This document shows positions 22,517-30,391 of a stretch of DNA of 43,347 nucleotides, piece after piece. Each line of letters starts with the position of its first letter. Position 1 is the first letter of the stretch. This DNA is from an uncultured Bacilli bacterium. Its GTDB lineage: Bacteria; Bacillota_I; Bacilli_A; RF39; UBA660. The notes under the pieces were generated by a model. It had not been told where the DNA came from. It saw only the letters and a program-made list of their open reading frames with translations, and did not search any database. The stretch is taken from contig CANNTX010000002.1 in NCBI GenBank assembly GCA_947522695.1, forward strand, positions 1-43,347, in the 5' to 3' direction. The translations under genes and the position numbers were made by a program.

Positions 22517-24376
22517 ATGAAATATGATGTAATAGTTGTCGGTGGTGGTCATGCTGGATGTGAAGCAGCCAATGCTTCAGCCAAAATGGGTCTAAAAACC
22601 GCATTAGTTACTGCAAATATAAAAAATATAGCCGATATGCCATGCAATCCATCAATAGGTGGAACAGCTAAAGGTATAGTGGTTCGTGAAATAGATGCCT
22701 TAGGTGGATTAATGGGTAAAATTGCAGATAAAACCCATATTCAAATCAAAATGCTTAATAATGCTAAAGGTCCAGCAGTAAGATCACTTCGTGCCCAAGG
22801 TGATAAAATAACATACCCAAGAGAAATGTTAAAAGCGCTAAACTCACTTGAAAATTTAACCATAATTGAAGGAATGGTAGAAAATTTAATTGTTGAAAAT
22901 AATACCATTAAAGGAATAATATTAGCAGATAATACGGAAATATTATGTGATGCCTTAATTTTAACAACAGGAACATATCTAAGAAGCAAAATATTAGTAG
23001 GAAGTACTAGTAAAGAAGAAGGACCACATGGTGAAAAACGATCTAACAATTTAAGCAATGTTTTAAAATCTTATGGTTTTGAAATTCAAAGATTAAAAAC
23101 AGGTACACCCCAAAGATTAGATCGCTCAACAATCGATTTTAGTAAATTAAAAGAAGAATGTGGCGATGACTGTTATTGGACATTCAGTTTTGATAACGGT
23201 CCATTATATGATAAAGATAAACAAATCAAATGTCACATAGTTTATACAACTCCCGAAACTCATGAAATAATTAGAAAGAATTTAAAAAAATCCGCTATGT
23301 ATGGTGGATATGCCGAAGGAATAGGCCCAAGATATTGTCCATCAATTGAAGATAAAGTAGTCCGTTTTGCCGATAAAGAAAGACATCAATTGTTCTTAGA
23401 ACCAGAAAGTCTTTACTATGATGATATTTACTTACAAGGATTTTCAACAAGTATGCCAGAAGACGTTCAAGAATTAATGGTTCATAGTCTTCCCGGATTA
23501 GAACATGCTAAAATATTAAAATATGCTTATGCTATCGAATATGATGCTATAAACCCATTACAATTAAAGTCATCACTAGAAACAAAAGTAATTAATAATT
23601 TATTTACTGCCGGACAAATTAATGGTACAAGTGGATATGAAGAAGCAGCCGGTCAAGGTATAATTGCTGGTATAAATGCTGGACTTAAATTACAAGGAAA
23701 AGATCCATTAATCTTAAAAAGAAATGAATCATATATCGGAGTTTTAATTGACGACTTAGTAACTAAAGGAACCAAAGAACCATATCGTTTATTAACATCA
23801 CGTGCTGAATATCGTTTATTACTTAGACATGATAACGCTGATATTAGATTAAGAAACTATGGTTATCAAGTAGGTTTAATATCTGAAGACCAACATAATC
23901 GTTTACTAAAAAAACTATCTGATATTCAAAAATTATTAAATTATTTAAAAGAAACTCGTATTACTCCAAGTACAATTCCTGCATCATTAAAAGAAATAGT
24001 TACTTTAAATAGTGGAGTAAGTCTATACGAATTATTAAAACGTCCTGAAATTACATTAGATTTATTAATTGAAAATAATTTAGTTCCAAATGATTACAGT
24101 GATGAAGTAAAAGAACAAGTCACATTTGCCGTTAAATATGAAGGATATATCGCAAAAGAAGAGCAAGAAGCAGAGAAGTTATTAAAACTTGAAGAAAAAG
24201 AAATACCAGAAGATATTGATTATGATAAAGTAAAGAATCTTGCCAGTGAAGCACGCAGTAAATTAAAACAAGTTCATCCTAGAACAATTGCTCAAGCATC
24301 AAGAATAAGTGGTGTTAACCCAGTAGATATATCTGTTCTTTCAATCTATTTAAAAAAGGAATATCCTCATGAATAA
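22517..24376 (+). CDS. mnmG: tRNA uridine-5-carboxymethylaminomethyl synthase MnmG (GidA)
   Basis: 619 residues, full length. The FAD-binding dinucleotide fold is VVGGGHAGCEAA near residues 7-18. DMPCNPSIGGTAKGIVVREIDALGG and GIGPRYCPSIEDKV contain the two conserved cysteines. AGQINGTSGYEEAAGQG is the second glycine-rich signature, and the C-terminal helical domain ends in ASRISGVNPVDISVLSIYLKK. It is the MnmE partner and overlaps the start of rsmG by 8 bases. Confidence 0.97.
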   Translation: MKYDVIVVGGGHAGCEAANASAKMGLKTALVTANIKNIADMPCNPSIGGTAKGIVVREIDALGGLMGKIADKTHIQIKMLNNAKGPAVRSLRAQGDKITYPREMLKALNSLENLTIIEGMVENLIVENNTIKGIILADNTEILCDALILTTGTYLRSKILVGSTSKEEGPHGEKRSNNLSNVLKSYGFEIQRLKTGTPQRLDRSTIDFSKLKEECGDDCYWTFSFDNGPLYDKDKQIKCHIVYTTPETHEIIRKNLKKSAMYGGYAEGIGPRYCPSIEDKVVRFADKERHQLFLEPESLYYDDIYLQGFSTSMPEDVQELMVHSLPGLEHAKILKYAYAIEYDAINPLQLKSSLETKVINNLFTAGQINGTSGYEEAAGQGIIAGINAGLKLQGKDPLILKRNESYIGVLIDDLVTKGTKEPYRLLTSRAEYRLLLRHDNADIRLRNYGYQVGLISEDQHNRLLKKLSDIQKLLNYLKETRITPSTIPASLKEIVTLNSGVSLYELLKRPEITLDLLIENNLVPNDYSDEVKEQVTFAVKYEGYIAKEEQEAEKLLKLEEKEIPEDIDYDKVKNLASEARSKLKQVHPRTIAQASRISGVNPVDISVLSIYLKKEYPHE

Positions 24377-25073
24377 AGAAGAATTTAAAAGTGAATTATC
24401 AAAACTAGGAATAAACTTAACAAACGATCAATTAGAATCCCTAGAAAAATATGCTAACATTTTAATTGAATATAACAAACATACCAATATAACCGCTATT
24501 ACCGATAAAGAAAGTATTTATTTAAAACACTTTTATGATTCACTAACCTTAACTAAAATAACCAATTTAACTAAAGATTTATCAGTTCTAGATGTTGGAT
24601 CAGGTGGCGGTTTTCCCGGAATTGTTATAAAAATAGTTTATCCTAATTTAAATTTAACTTTATTAGATAGCAATAATAAAAAAAGTGAATTTCAAAGATA
24701 TGTTATTAACGAATTAAAATTAACAGATATAAATGTAATAAATGAACGTGCTGAAAATTACTTTAAAAAAGGCAATAAATACGATCTAGTTGTCGCAAGA
24801 GCAGTATCAAATATGCCAGTTTTAGATGAATTATGTATACCATTTCTAAAAATAGGTGGTAATCTAGTATTAATGAAAGCAGATGCTAGTACTGAACTAG
24901 AAAATAGTAAGTCAAGCATTAAAATATTAGGTGGAGAAATTGTTGATATTCAAAAATTTAATTTACCAAAAGAAGAATCTTTAAGAACGTTAATTAAAAT
25001 AACAAAAGTAAATGAAACACCATCTATTTATCCCAGAAATTATGATAAAATAATAAAAAAACCTCTGAAATAA
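24369..25073 (+). CDS. rsmG: 16S rRNA (guanine527-N7)-methyltransferase
   Basis: 234 residues. The SAM-binding motif VLDVGSGGGFPGIVIKI (about 73-90) and VARAVSNMPVLDELCIPFLKIGG are characteristic of RsmG/GidB. The N-terminus includes NKHTNITAI, the GidB hallmark. It modifies G527 in the 530 loop of 16S rRNA. mnmE-mnmG-rsmG-noc is the usual Bacillus order, followed here by a clear terminator. Confidence 0.96.
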   Translation: MNKEEFKSELSKLGINLTNDQLESLEKYANILIEYNKHTNITAITDKESIYLKHFYDSLTLTKITNLTKDLSVLDVGSGGGFPGIVIKIVYPNLNLTLLDSNNKKSEFQRYVINELKLTDINVINERAENYFKKGNKYDLVVARAVSNMPVLDELCIPFLKIGGNLVLMKADASTELENSKSSIKILGGEIVDIQKFNLPKEESLRTLIKITKVNETPSIYPRNYDKIIKKPLK

Positions 25074-25111
25074 AAAAGCAAAAGTATTATTATAATGCCT
25101 TTGCTTTTTTC
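25072..25111 (+). terminator. Intrinsic terminator after rsmG
   Basis: AAAAAGCAAA (25073-25082) pairs perfectly with TTTGCTTTTT (25100-25109), ending in a T-run. Because of the A-tract and T-tract it could also work in the opposite direction. Confidence 0.8.
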
Positions 25112-25173
25112 TTTATCATAAATGATTTTTTACTACCTTTTTACATCAATAACTAAAAACTAAATTTTTTCCA

Positions 25174-25202
25174 TTGAAATAAATACCAAAATAAAGTAAA
25201 AT
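25174..25202 (+). promoter_or_regulatory. Promoter of the noc-like gene
   Basis: TTGAAA (25174-25179), 17 bp, TAAAAT (25197-25202), so noc is separately transcribed from the mnmE operon. AGGAAGGG ribosome-binding site follows at 25215-25222. Confidence 0.65.
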
Positions 25203-25228
25203 TAATTTTAGAATAGGAAGGGTATTTT

Positions 25229-26467
25229 ATGGAAAATGCGATTTTAAATGTAAATATCGATTTAATAATGCCAAATCGTTTTCAACCACGTCTTGTTTTC
25301 GATGAAAAAGCTTTAAATGAACTTGCTGATTCCATTAAAGAACATGGAATTATTGAGCCAATTATCGTAAGACCATTAAATGATAAATATGAAATTATTG
25401 CTGGTGAAAGACGTTATAAAGCAGCATGTATTGCTGGCTTAACTAAAGTACCCGTTATTGTTAAACATTTAAGTGATTATAAAAGTGCTCAAGTAGCAGT
25501 TATTGAAAATGTTCAAAGAAGAAATTTAAATCCTATTGAAGAGGCAAAATCTTATAAGAGAATATTAGATCATGGTTTAAAAACACAAGAAGAATTAGCT
25601 AAAGAAATAGGAGTATCTCAAAGTACAATTGCTAATAAGCTAAGACTACTTAGTCTTGCTGAACCAGTTAAACAAGCTTTAAGTGAAAATAAAATAAGTG
25701 AGCGTCATGCAAGAGCCCTACTTAAAATAACTTCCCTTGATAAACAAGAAGAACTATTAAATAAGGTTATCACTGAAAGATTAACAGTAAAAGATTTAGA
25801 TGATGAAATTAAAAAACTTGATACTTCTACAACTCCAAATATAACATTCAAAATGCCAGAAGTACCAAATATTGTTAACACATTAAATTTATTTGATGAA
25901 AAAATATCTGAAGAGCAAGTAGCATCTTCAAAACCCGAATTTGTTACCCCAGCTGTAGAACCAAAAGAGGAGCCATCAATAACTGAACCTAAAATAGAAA
26001 CAGTTCCAAAAGAAGAAACTATTGAAGTAAGTCCAGTTCCTGAAATTAAGGAAGTTCAAGAAAGTCAAGGTATACAAGCACCACCAGAACCTCAACCCGA
26101 TAATGGTACAAATATATTTGATATACCAACAATAGGAAAAGAACCAAAACCGGATTATCCATCCTTAGAAGATTTACAAACAAATATGGATTTAGGTGTA
26201 GAAAGTGATATTTTAGTACCAGAACAACCAGAAGAACCAATTGTTGAAGAAAAAGAAGAGCCAAAATTAGAAGTAACAGAACCAATCGTTGTACCTGAAA
26301 CACCAGTTGAACCACCTAAGCCAAGAATTGTACCAAACGATTTAAATAGTGTTAAAACTGCAATATCTGATTTAAATAAAGAAATTAAAGATGCTGGTTT
26401 CAACATTGAATTCGAAGATTATGATTTTTCTGATTTATATCAAGCAATAATTAAAATAAATAAATGA
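25229..26467 (+). CDS. noc: Nucleoid occlusion protein Noc-like ParB-family CTPase, with long linker
   Basis: 412 residues; B. subtilis Noc has 283. The ParB/Noc N-terminal CTP-binding fold has GERRYKAA (59-66) and ENVQRRN (93-99). The DNA-binding helices read SQSTIANKLRLL and KISERHARALL. At the four positions known to separate ParB from Noc it has Gln131, Lys137, Ser142 and Arg159; Noc has Gln, Lys, Lys and Arg, and ParB has Arg, Thr, Ala and Gly. The C-terminal 43 residues resemble the Noc dimerisation domain. Between them is a 170-residue Pro/Glu-rich linker (about 200-368). The N-terminus begins directly at the fold, without Noc's amphipathic membrane-targeting helix. No soj/spo0J follows. 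Matching sites lie in 7386-8971. Confidence 0.88.
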   Translation: MENAILNVNIDLIMPNRFQPRLVFDEKALNELADSIKEHGIIEPIIVRPLNDKYEIIAGERRYKAACIAGLTKVPVIVKHLSDYKSAQVAVIENVQRRNLNPIEEAKSYKRILDHGLKTQEELAKEIGVSQSTIANKLRLLSLAEPVKQALSENKISERHARALLKITSLDKQEELLNKVITERLTVKDLDDEIKKLDTSTTPNITFKMPEVPNIVNTLNLFDEKISEEQVASSKPEFVTPAVEPKEEPSITEPKIETVPKEETIEVSPVPEIKEVQESQGIQAPPEPQPDNGTNIFDIPTIGKEPKPDYPSLEDLQTNMDLGVESDILVPEQPEEPIVEEKEEPKLEVTEPIVVPETPVEPPKPRIVPNDLNSVKTAISDLNKEIKDAGFNIEFEDYDFSDLYQAIIKINK

Positions 26468-26496
26468 CCTATGATTAAATTTCATAAGTCATTTTT
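26462..26496. terminator. Bidirectional terminator between noc and the PBP gene
   Basis: AAATGACCTATGA (26462-26474) and TCATAAGTCATTT (26482-26494) form a 13-bp stem with one mismatch; T-runs on both strands serve the two convergent genes. Confidence 0.8.
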
Positions 26497-28414
26497 AATT
26501 TTCCGTACCCTTTTTATAATAATAAATTACCGTATTTTTACTACTTTTAGGAGTTTCACCAGACACCGCATCTAGTGGAATACCTATAATATTATCAGAT
26601 GGTTCATACCAACTATCTTCCTTATTCTTAAGATATTCTTCAATCGTATCACACCAAATATTTTTAATTTTTTTACTATAAACCGAATTAACACTCTTAT
26701 TCATGTCATTACCAGCCCAAACCATCATTAATGCATCCGGATTATATCCAACAATCCAATAATCATTTTCCGTAGTACCACTCTTAATTGCATATTTTCT
26801 TGAAATCTTACTATTTAAATAAATAATAGTCGGATTTAAATAATCAATAAAAGCCGGATTATAAGTATTTGTTAACATCTCATTAATTATAAACACTGAA
26901 TCCTTATTAAAAACCTCCTTAGAGTTTTCCTTATGTTTATATAAAAGATTTCCATTAACATCCTCAACTCGTTCAATAAAATACGTTTCATTTGTAGTTC
27001 CGTAATTAGCAAGAGTTATATAACTGTTAGCGTAATCAAGCATATTAAGTTCTTGAGAACCAAGCGCAAGTGATGGTACCGGATTTAATTTCTCCTTTAG
27101 GCCAGCCATTTTCATAGTTTTAACTAGCTGTTCTTCACCTAAAAACAAATGTGTCTTAACCGCATAAATATTATCCGAATAGGCAAGAGCCGCCGCCATC
27201 GTTATTTCCTTATTAGCATATAAATTAGAATAATTATTAGGTGTATAAGTTTCCTTATTACCAAATACAAAGCTTACCTTCGAACTATAAAACCTACTAC
27301 TTTCTGTCATATTATTTTCAAGTGCCGAATAATAAAGAAATGGTTTAATAGTAGAACCAACCTGTCTTTTAGATTGAGTAACTCGGTTATATTGACTACT
27401 TGCATAATTTTTTCCACCAGCTAAGGCTAGTACCCCTCCAGTTTTCGGATTAACAAGAATTCCGGCTAATTGCACATCATCCTCATTACTACCATTTTCT
27501 TTAATCGAATCATCTAACTTCTTTTGTGCATTAACATCCAAAGTAGTATAAATTTTAATACCACCTGATTTAATTAAACTTTTAGGAATAGAAGAAATAC
27601 TATTTAACTCCTCATTAACCGCATCACTATAATACATTAAAGTGCTCATATTATTTCTTTCTCTTTTACCATAAATTTCAATTTTATCTTTATACAAATT
27701 ATCATATTCTTCTTTAGTTATATAACCATTTTTAACAAGCAAACTAGCAATAATTTTAGCCCTTTTAATACAATTATCATAATTAGCAATTGGATTATTA
27801 TTTTCTGGACTTCTTGGAATACCTACTAGCATCAAAGCTTCCTCAAGTGTTAAATCACTCGCATTTTTATTAAAATAATACTTACTTGCACTAGCAATCC
27901 CATAATTACCTTGTCCATAATTAATTGTATTTAAATACCCTTCCAATATCTCATCCTTAGAGTATCTAAGTTCTAATTTAATTGTTAAAAATGCCTCATC
28001 AATCTTTCTCTTCCAAGTTTGATTAAAATCCAAATACAAATTCTTAACATATTGCTGGGAAATAGTAGATGCCCCTTCTACAATTGTTCCACTTTTAATA
28101 TTATTAAACATTGCCTTACCAATTCTTAAATAATCAAATCCACTATGATCATAAAAACTCTTATCCTCACTAATAATAGTCGCATTAGTTACATATTCTG
28201 AAATATCCTTAAGAGCCACCCAATCATTATTGTTATTACTTTCAAACACTAATTCTTCCTTATTATCATATAAATAAATCCTATTTGCTGAATTAAGAAC
28301 AATCTTCGGACTTATATAAGCATATAAATAAATCCCCCATATACCAACAACAAAGGATATCCACAAAAAAAGAAATATTCTATATAAATTATACATTCTT
28401 TTCATAATCATCAT
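26495..28414 (-). CDS. Class A penicillin-binding protein (transglycosylase/transpeptidase), possibly PbpG-like
   Basis: 639 residues. A short cytoplasmic tail and one membrane anchor (about 10-33) precede a GT51 transglycosylase domain: SEDKSFYDHSG with catalytic Glu83, GASTISQQYVKNL, and LEGYLNTINYGQGNYGI. The transpeptidase has SxxK at Ser354-Lys357 (GSTIKP), SDN at 413-415 and KSGT at 544-547. It polymerises and cross-links peptidoglycan. The order PBP, YwiB-like, rpoE resembles the B. subtilis pbpG (forespore PBP2d) region, so a sporulation role is possible but unproven. Several Met codons crowd the start (28414, 28405, 28396) and no strong ribosome-binding site is seen. Confidence 0.95.
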   Translation of the reverse strand: MMIMKRMYNLYRIFLFLWISFVVGIWGIYLYAYISPKIVLNSANRIYLYDNKEELVFESNNNNDWVALKDISEYVTNATIISEDKSFYDHSGFDYLRIGKAMFNNIKSGTIVEGASTISQQYVKNLYLDFNQTWKRKIDEAFLTIKLELRYSKDEILEGYLNTINYGQGNYGIASASKYYFNKNASDLTLEEALMLVGIPRSPENNNPIANYDNCIKRAKIIASLLVKNGYITKEEYDNLYKDKIEIYGKRERNNMSTLMYYSDAVNEELNSISSIPKSLIKSGGIKIYTTLDVNAQKKLDDSIKENGSNEDDVQLAGILVNPKTGGVLALAGGKNYASSQYNRVTQSKRQVGSTIKPFLYYSALENNMTESSRFYSSKVSFVFGNKETYTPNNYSNLYANKEITMAAALAYSDNIYAVKTHLFLGEEQLVKTMKMAGLKEKLNPVPSLALGSQELNMLDYANSYITLANYGTTNETYFIERVEDVNGNLLYKHKENSKEVFNKDSVFIINEMLTNTYNPAFIDYLNPTIIYLNSKISRKYAIKSGTTENDYWIVGYNPDALMMVWAGNDMNKSVNSVYSKKIKNIWCDTIEEYLKNKEDSWYEPSDNIIGIPLDAVSGETPKSSKNTVIYYYKKGTEN

Positions 28415-28443
28415 ATTTATTATGGAATTTAACTAAAATATTA

Positions 28444-28452
28444 TGCTAAAAT
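28444..28452 (+). promoter_or_regulatory. Extended -10 promoter for the gene at 28471
   Basis: TGCTAAAAT, 18 bases before the ATG, in the divergent gap with the PBP gene; AGGTGG ribosome-binding site follows. Confidence 0.5.
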
Positions 28453-28470
28453 ACGTTTAGGTGGTAACTA

Positions 28471-28785
28471 ATGAGTAAAATAAAATTATATAAAAACAAT
28501 TCCCTTGTCTTTGAAAAAGATGGCAACATTAATGATAATATTTTTGAGGTAGAAAATATTAAAGTAGATTTACTAAATCACATCTTATATAGAGAAGATG
28601 CTAGTTATAAATATACCCTAGATTATAAACAAAACAATGCTAATATAGAGTTAAAAGAACATAACTATAGTTTAAATTTACTATTAGAAACTAAAAGTAT
28701 TTTAAAAAATGATGAATATCTAAGAATAATTTATTCTATTGAAAGTGAAGATAAAATTGATAATATATTAGAAATCTATTTTTAG
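28471..28785 (+). CDS. Small beta-rich protein, possibly DUF1934 (YwiB-like)
   Basis: 104 residues with alternating polar/hydrophobic strands and no membrane segment, suggesting a small beta-barrel. The segment LNLLLETKSI followed by YLRIIYSIESEDKIDNILEI resembles the end of YwiB-type DUF1934 proteins (ethyl-strand LKTSTKSI, then IAYDM and a final strand). Context helps: ywiB lies just upstream of argS and rpoE in Bacillus and Listeria, and rpoE is 1.1 kb downstream here, while argS is missing. The family has no established function. I am sure of the gene and only moderately sure of the family. Confidence 0.6.
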   Translation: MSKIKLYKNNSLVFEKDGNINDNIFEVENIKVDLLNHILYREDASYKYTLDYKQNNANIELKEHNYSLNLLLETKSILKNDEYLRIIYSIESEDKIDNILEIYF

Positions 28786-28861
28786 TTTATAAATATTTAA
28801 ATAGTTATATTTCCTTAATATATATGCTAGAGTATACGACAACAAAAGGAGAAAATATAAA

Positions 28862-29482
28862 ATGGATATTAAAATGAATCTTTATGAAGCTAGAAAACTA
28901 TTTAAATTACCAGTTAATTATACATTTGAAGAATTAAAATCATCTTATCGTAAATTAATAATTAAATGGCATCCTGATAAATTTGCAACTTCATTAAAAG
29001 AACAACAGGACTTAGCTGAAAAAATGACCAAACAAATAAATGAAGCAAATGAAATACTTATAGAAGAACTAAATAGTCATAGTTTAACTCAAAATGAAAA
29101 AATTGAACCAGAGGACGCCCTAAAAATTATAAAAAATATATTAAATAAATATTTAGATATTAGAAAAAAAGCATTATCTGATTTTTACTTTAATAATTTT
29201 ACTTTATTTGATGGCTTAGAATCATTTACAAAGAAAGATTTAAAAGCTGAATTATATTTTTTATATTGTCAATTGCCTGATAATTCTAATTTTATAACTA
29301 AAATACTATTAACATGCTCTATCGAAGAAGCAATTAAATTTTATGAACAAATCATTTTAGAAGATTATCTACAAAATATTTTTAAAAAACAAGAAATTAG
29401 ACATTATGCAAATATCTTTATAAAAGAATTAGATAAATATACCAAAAAATATTATAATCAAAACTACAAATCCAAGCATTGA
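28862..29482 (+). CDS. J-domain protein
   Basis: 206 residues. The N-terminal 65 residues form a J domain: LYEARKLFKLPVNYTFEELK, YRKLIIKWHPDK with the HPD tripeptide at 37-39, and INEANEIL. The HPD loop stimulates the ATPase of DnaK-type Hsp70. The rest (70-206) is helical and has no zinc-finger or G/F region, so this is a specialised type III co-chaperone, not DnaJ; its client is unknown. AAAGGAGA precedes ATG. It ends in TGA, further support for standard code. Confidence 0.85.
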   Translation: MDIKMNLYEARKLFKLPVNYTFEELKSSYRKLIIKWHPDKFATSLKEQQDLAEKMTKQINEANEILIEELNSHSLTQNEKIEPEDALKIIKNILNKYLDIRKKALSDFYFNNFTLFDGLESFTKKDLKAELYFLYCQLPDNSNFITKILLTCSIEEAIKFYEQIILEDYLQNIFKKQEIRHYANIFIKELDKYTKKYYNQNYKSKH

Positions 29483-29512
29483 TACGAATTTATAACACTA
29501 GCAAACAAATGG

Positions 29513-29541
29513 TTGCATTTATTCTTGCGATATGCTATAAT
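29513..29541 (+). promoter_or_regulatory. Strong promoter before the 60-residue gene
   Basis: TTGCAT (29513-29518), exactly 17 bp, then extended -10 TGCTATAAT with hexamer at 29536-29541. This is among the best promoter matches in the window. Confidence 0.75.
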
Positions 29542-29564
29542 ACTAACCCGTAAGGGGGATTACA

Positions 29565-29747
29565 ATGAAAAAAACAATAACAGTTGAAGAATTTGAAATT
29601 TTAAGACAAAGTATATCTACAATAATAGATCACGTTGAAAAAGGACAATTAAATGCTGATATTTTAAAAAGTCTTCATGAATATTTACAAACAGTCAGTG
29701 TTCTTCCAGAATTTAAATATGATACAAAACCAAATTTTACAAGATAA
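29565..29747 (+). CDS. Small protein of unknown function
   Basis: 60 residues, not recognised. Sequence is hydrophilic and probably helical (TVEEFEILRQSISTIIDHVEKGQLNADI within residues 4-32, read in two parts), with a Pro-rich end. A near-consensus promoter, a strong GGGGG ribosome-binding site 7 bases before the ATG and a good terminator make it a complete single-gene unit, so I regard it as real and probably well expressed. It may be a small adaptor or regulator; nothing in sequence identifies a partner. Confidence 0.7.
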   Translation: MKKTITVEEFEILRQSISTIIDHVEKGQLNADILKSLHEYLQTVSVLPEFKYDTKPNFTR

Positions 29748-29753
29748 AAATAT

Positions 29754-29790
29754 TAAGTAAGTAAGAAAATTAAATGCTTACTTATTTTTA
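29754..29790 (+). terminator. Intrinsic terminator after the 60-residue gene
   Basis: TAAGTAAG (29758-29765, or register 29754-29761) pairs with CTTACTTA (29777-29784), followed by a T-rich run. Confidence 0.8.
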
Positions 29791-29825
29791 ATTTTACATT
29801 AAATACATCTTAATAAAATTTTCTA

Positions 29826-29908
29826 TTGACAACCTACGATATTATGATAAAATCATAAGTGTTAAAAAAAGCCATTATCATATTTATAAATAACACATAT
29901 AATGGTTT
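29826..29908 (+). promoter_or_regulatory. rpoE promoter and leader hairpin
   Basis: Consensus -35 TTGACA (29826-29831), 16 bp spacer, extended -10 TGATAAAAT (hexamer 29848-29853). The leader holds an inverted repeat CCATTAT (29872-29878) / ATAATGG (29899-29905), extended by flanking pairs to 9 bp, ending only a few bases before the GAAAGAGGA ribosome-binding site. There is no T-run, so it may affect translation or RNA stability. Confidence 0.65.
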
Positions 29909-29925
29909 AGGAAAGAGGATTTATA

Positions 29926-30357
29926 ATGATTAAATTAACTGATGAAGAAAAAGATACTTTATCATATAATGATGTAGCCTACTTAATATTAAAAGATAAA
30001 AATAAAAAAATTAAAATTCAAGATTTATTTAAAGAAGTAATTAAAGTCATGGATTTACCTGAATCTACTTTTGAAGATGATATCGAAGAATTTTTTGAAT
30101 TAATAATTACTGATAAAAGATTAACTATGATAGACAATGGATTTGTAGATTTAAAAATTAACCATAGTACTAAAATGATTGTTGATGAAGATGAAGACGA
30201 AGATATGTTAATTGAAAATGAAGAAGATCTTGAAGAAGAAAATTCAGAAGATAATTATGATGATGATTCAAATCCAGAAGATGATACCGATAACGATTTA
30301 CAAGATTTAGTAATCATTGATGAAGATAGTGACGATTTAGATTCTGATATGATGTAA
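29926..30357 (+). CDS. rpoE: DNA-directed RNA polymerase delta subunit
   Basis: 143 residues. A winged-helix HARE-HTH domain (1-72: SYNDVAYLILKDKNKKIKIQ, then DLFKEVIKVMDL and DKRLTMIDNGFVDLK) is followed by an intrinsically disordered acidic tail of about 60 Asp/Glu-rich residues. This is the diagnostic layout of delta, a subunit found in Bacillota that helps recycle RNA polymerase and sharpen promoter selectivity. In Bacillus it is followed by pyrG; here prfA follows after 34 bases. Confidence 0.93.
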   Translation: MIKLTDEEKDTLSYNDVAYLILKDKNKKIKIQDLFKEVIKVMDLPESTFEDDIEEFFELIITDKRLTMIDNGFVDLKINHSTKMIVDEDEDEDMLIENEEDLEEENSEDNYDDDSNPEDDTDNDLQDLVIIDEDSDDLDSDMM

Positions 30358-30391
30358 CTAATTCTTTTTTCTTATATAAAGGAGGATAACA

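Noticed and set aside
25229..26467. Calling this gene parB/spo0J
   Set aside because: The helix-turn-helix residues (Gln131, Lys137, Arg159), the C-terminal domain and the position after rsmG fit Noc better than ParB; a ParB would carry Arg and Gly at the first and last of these positions.
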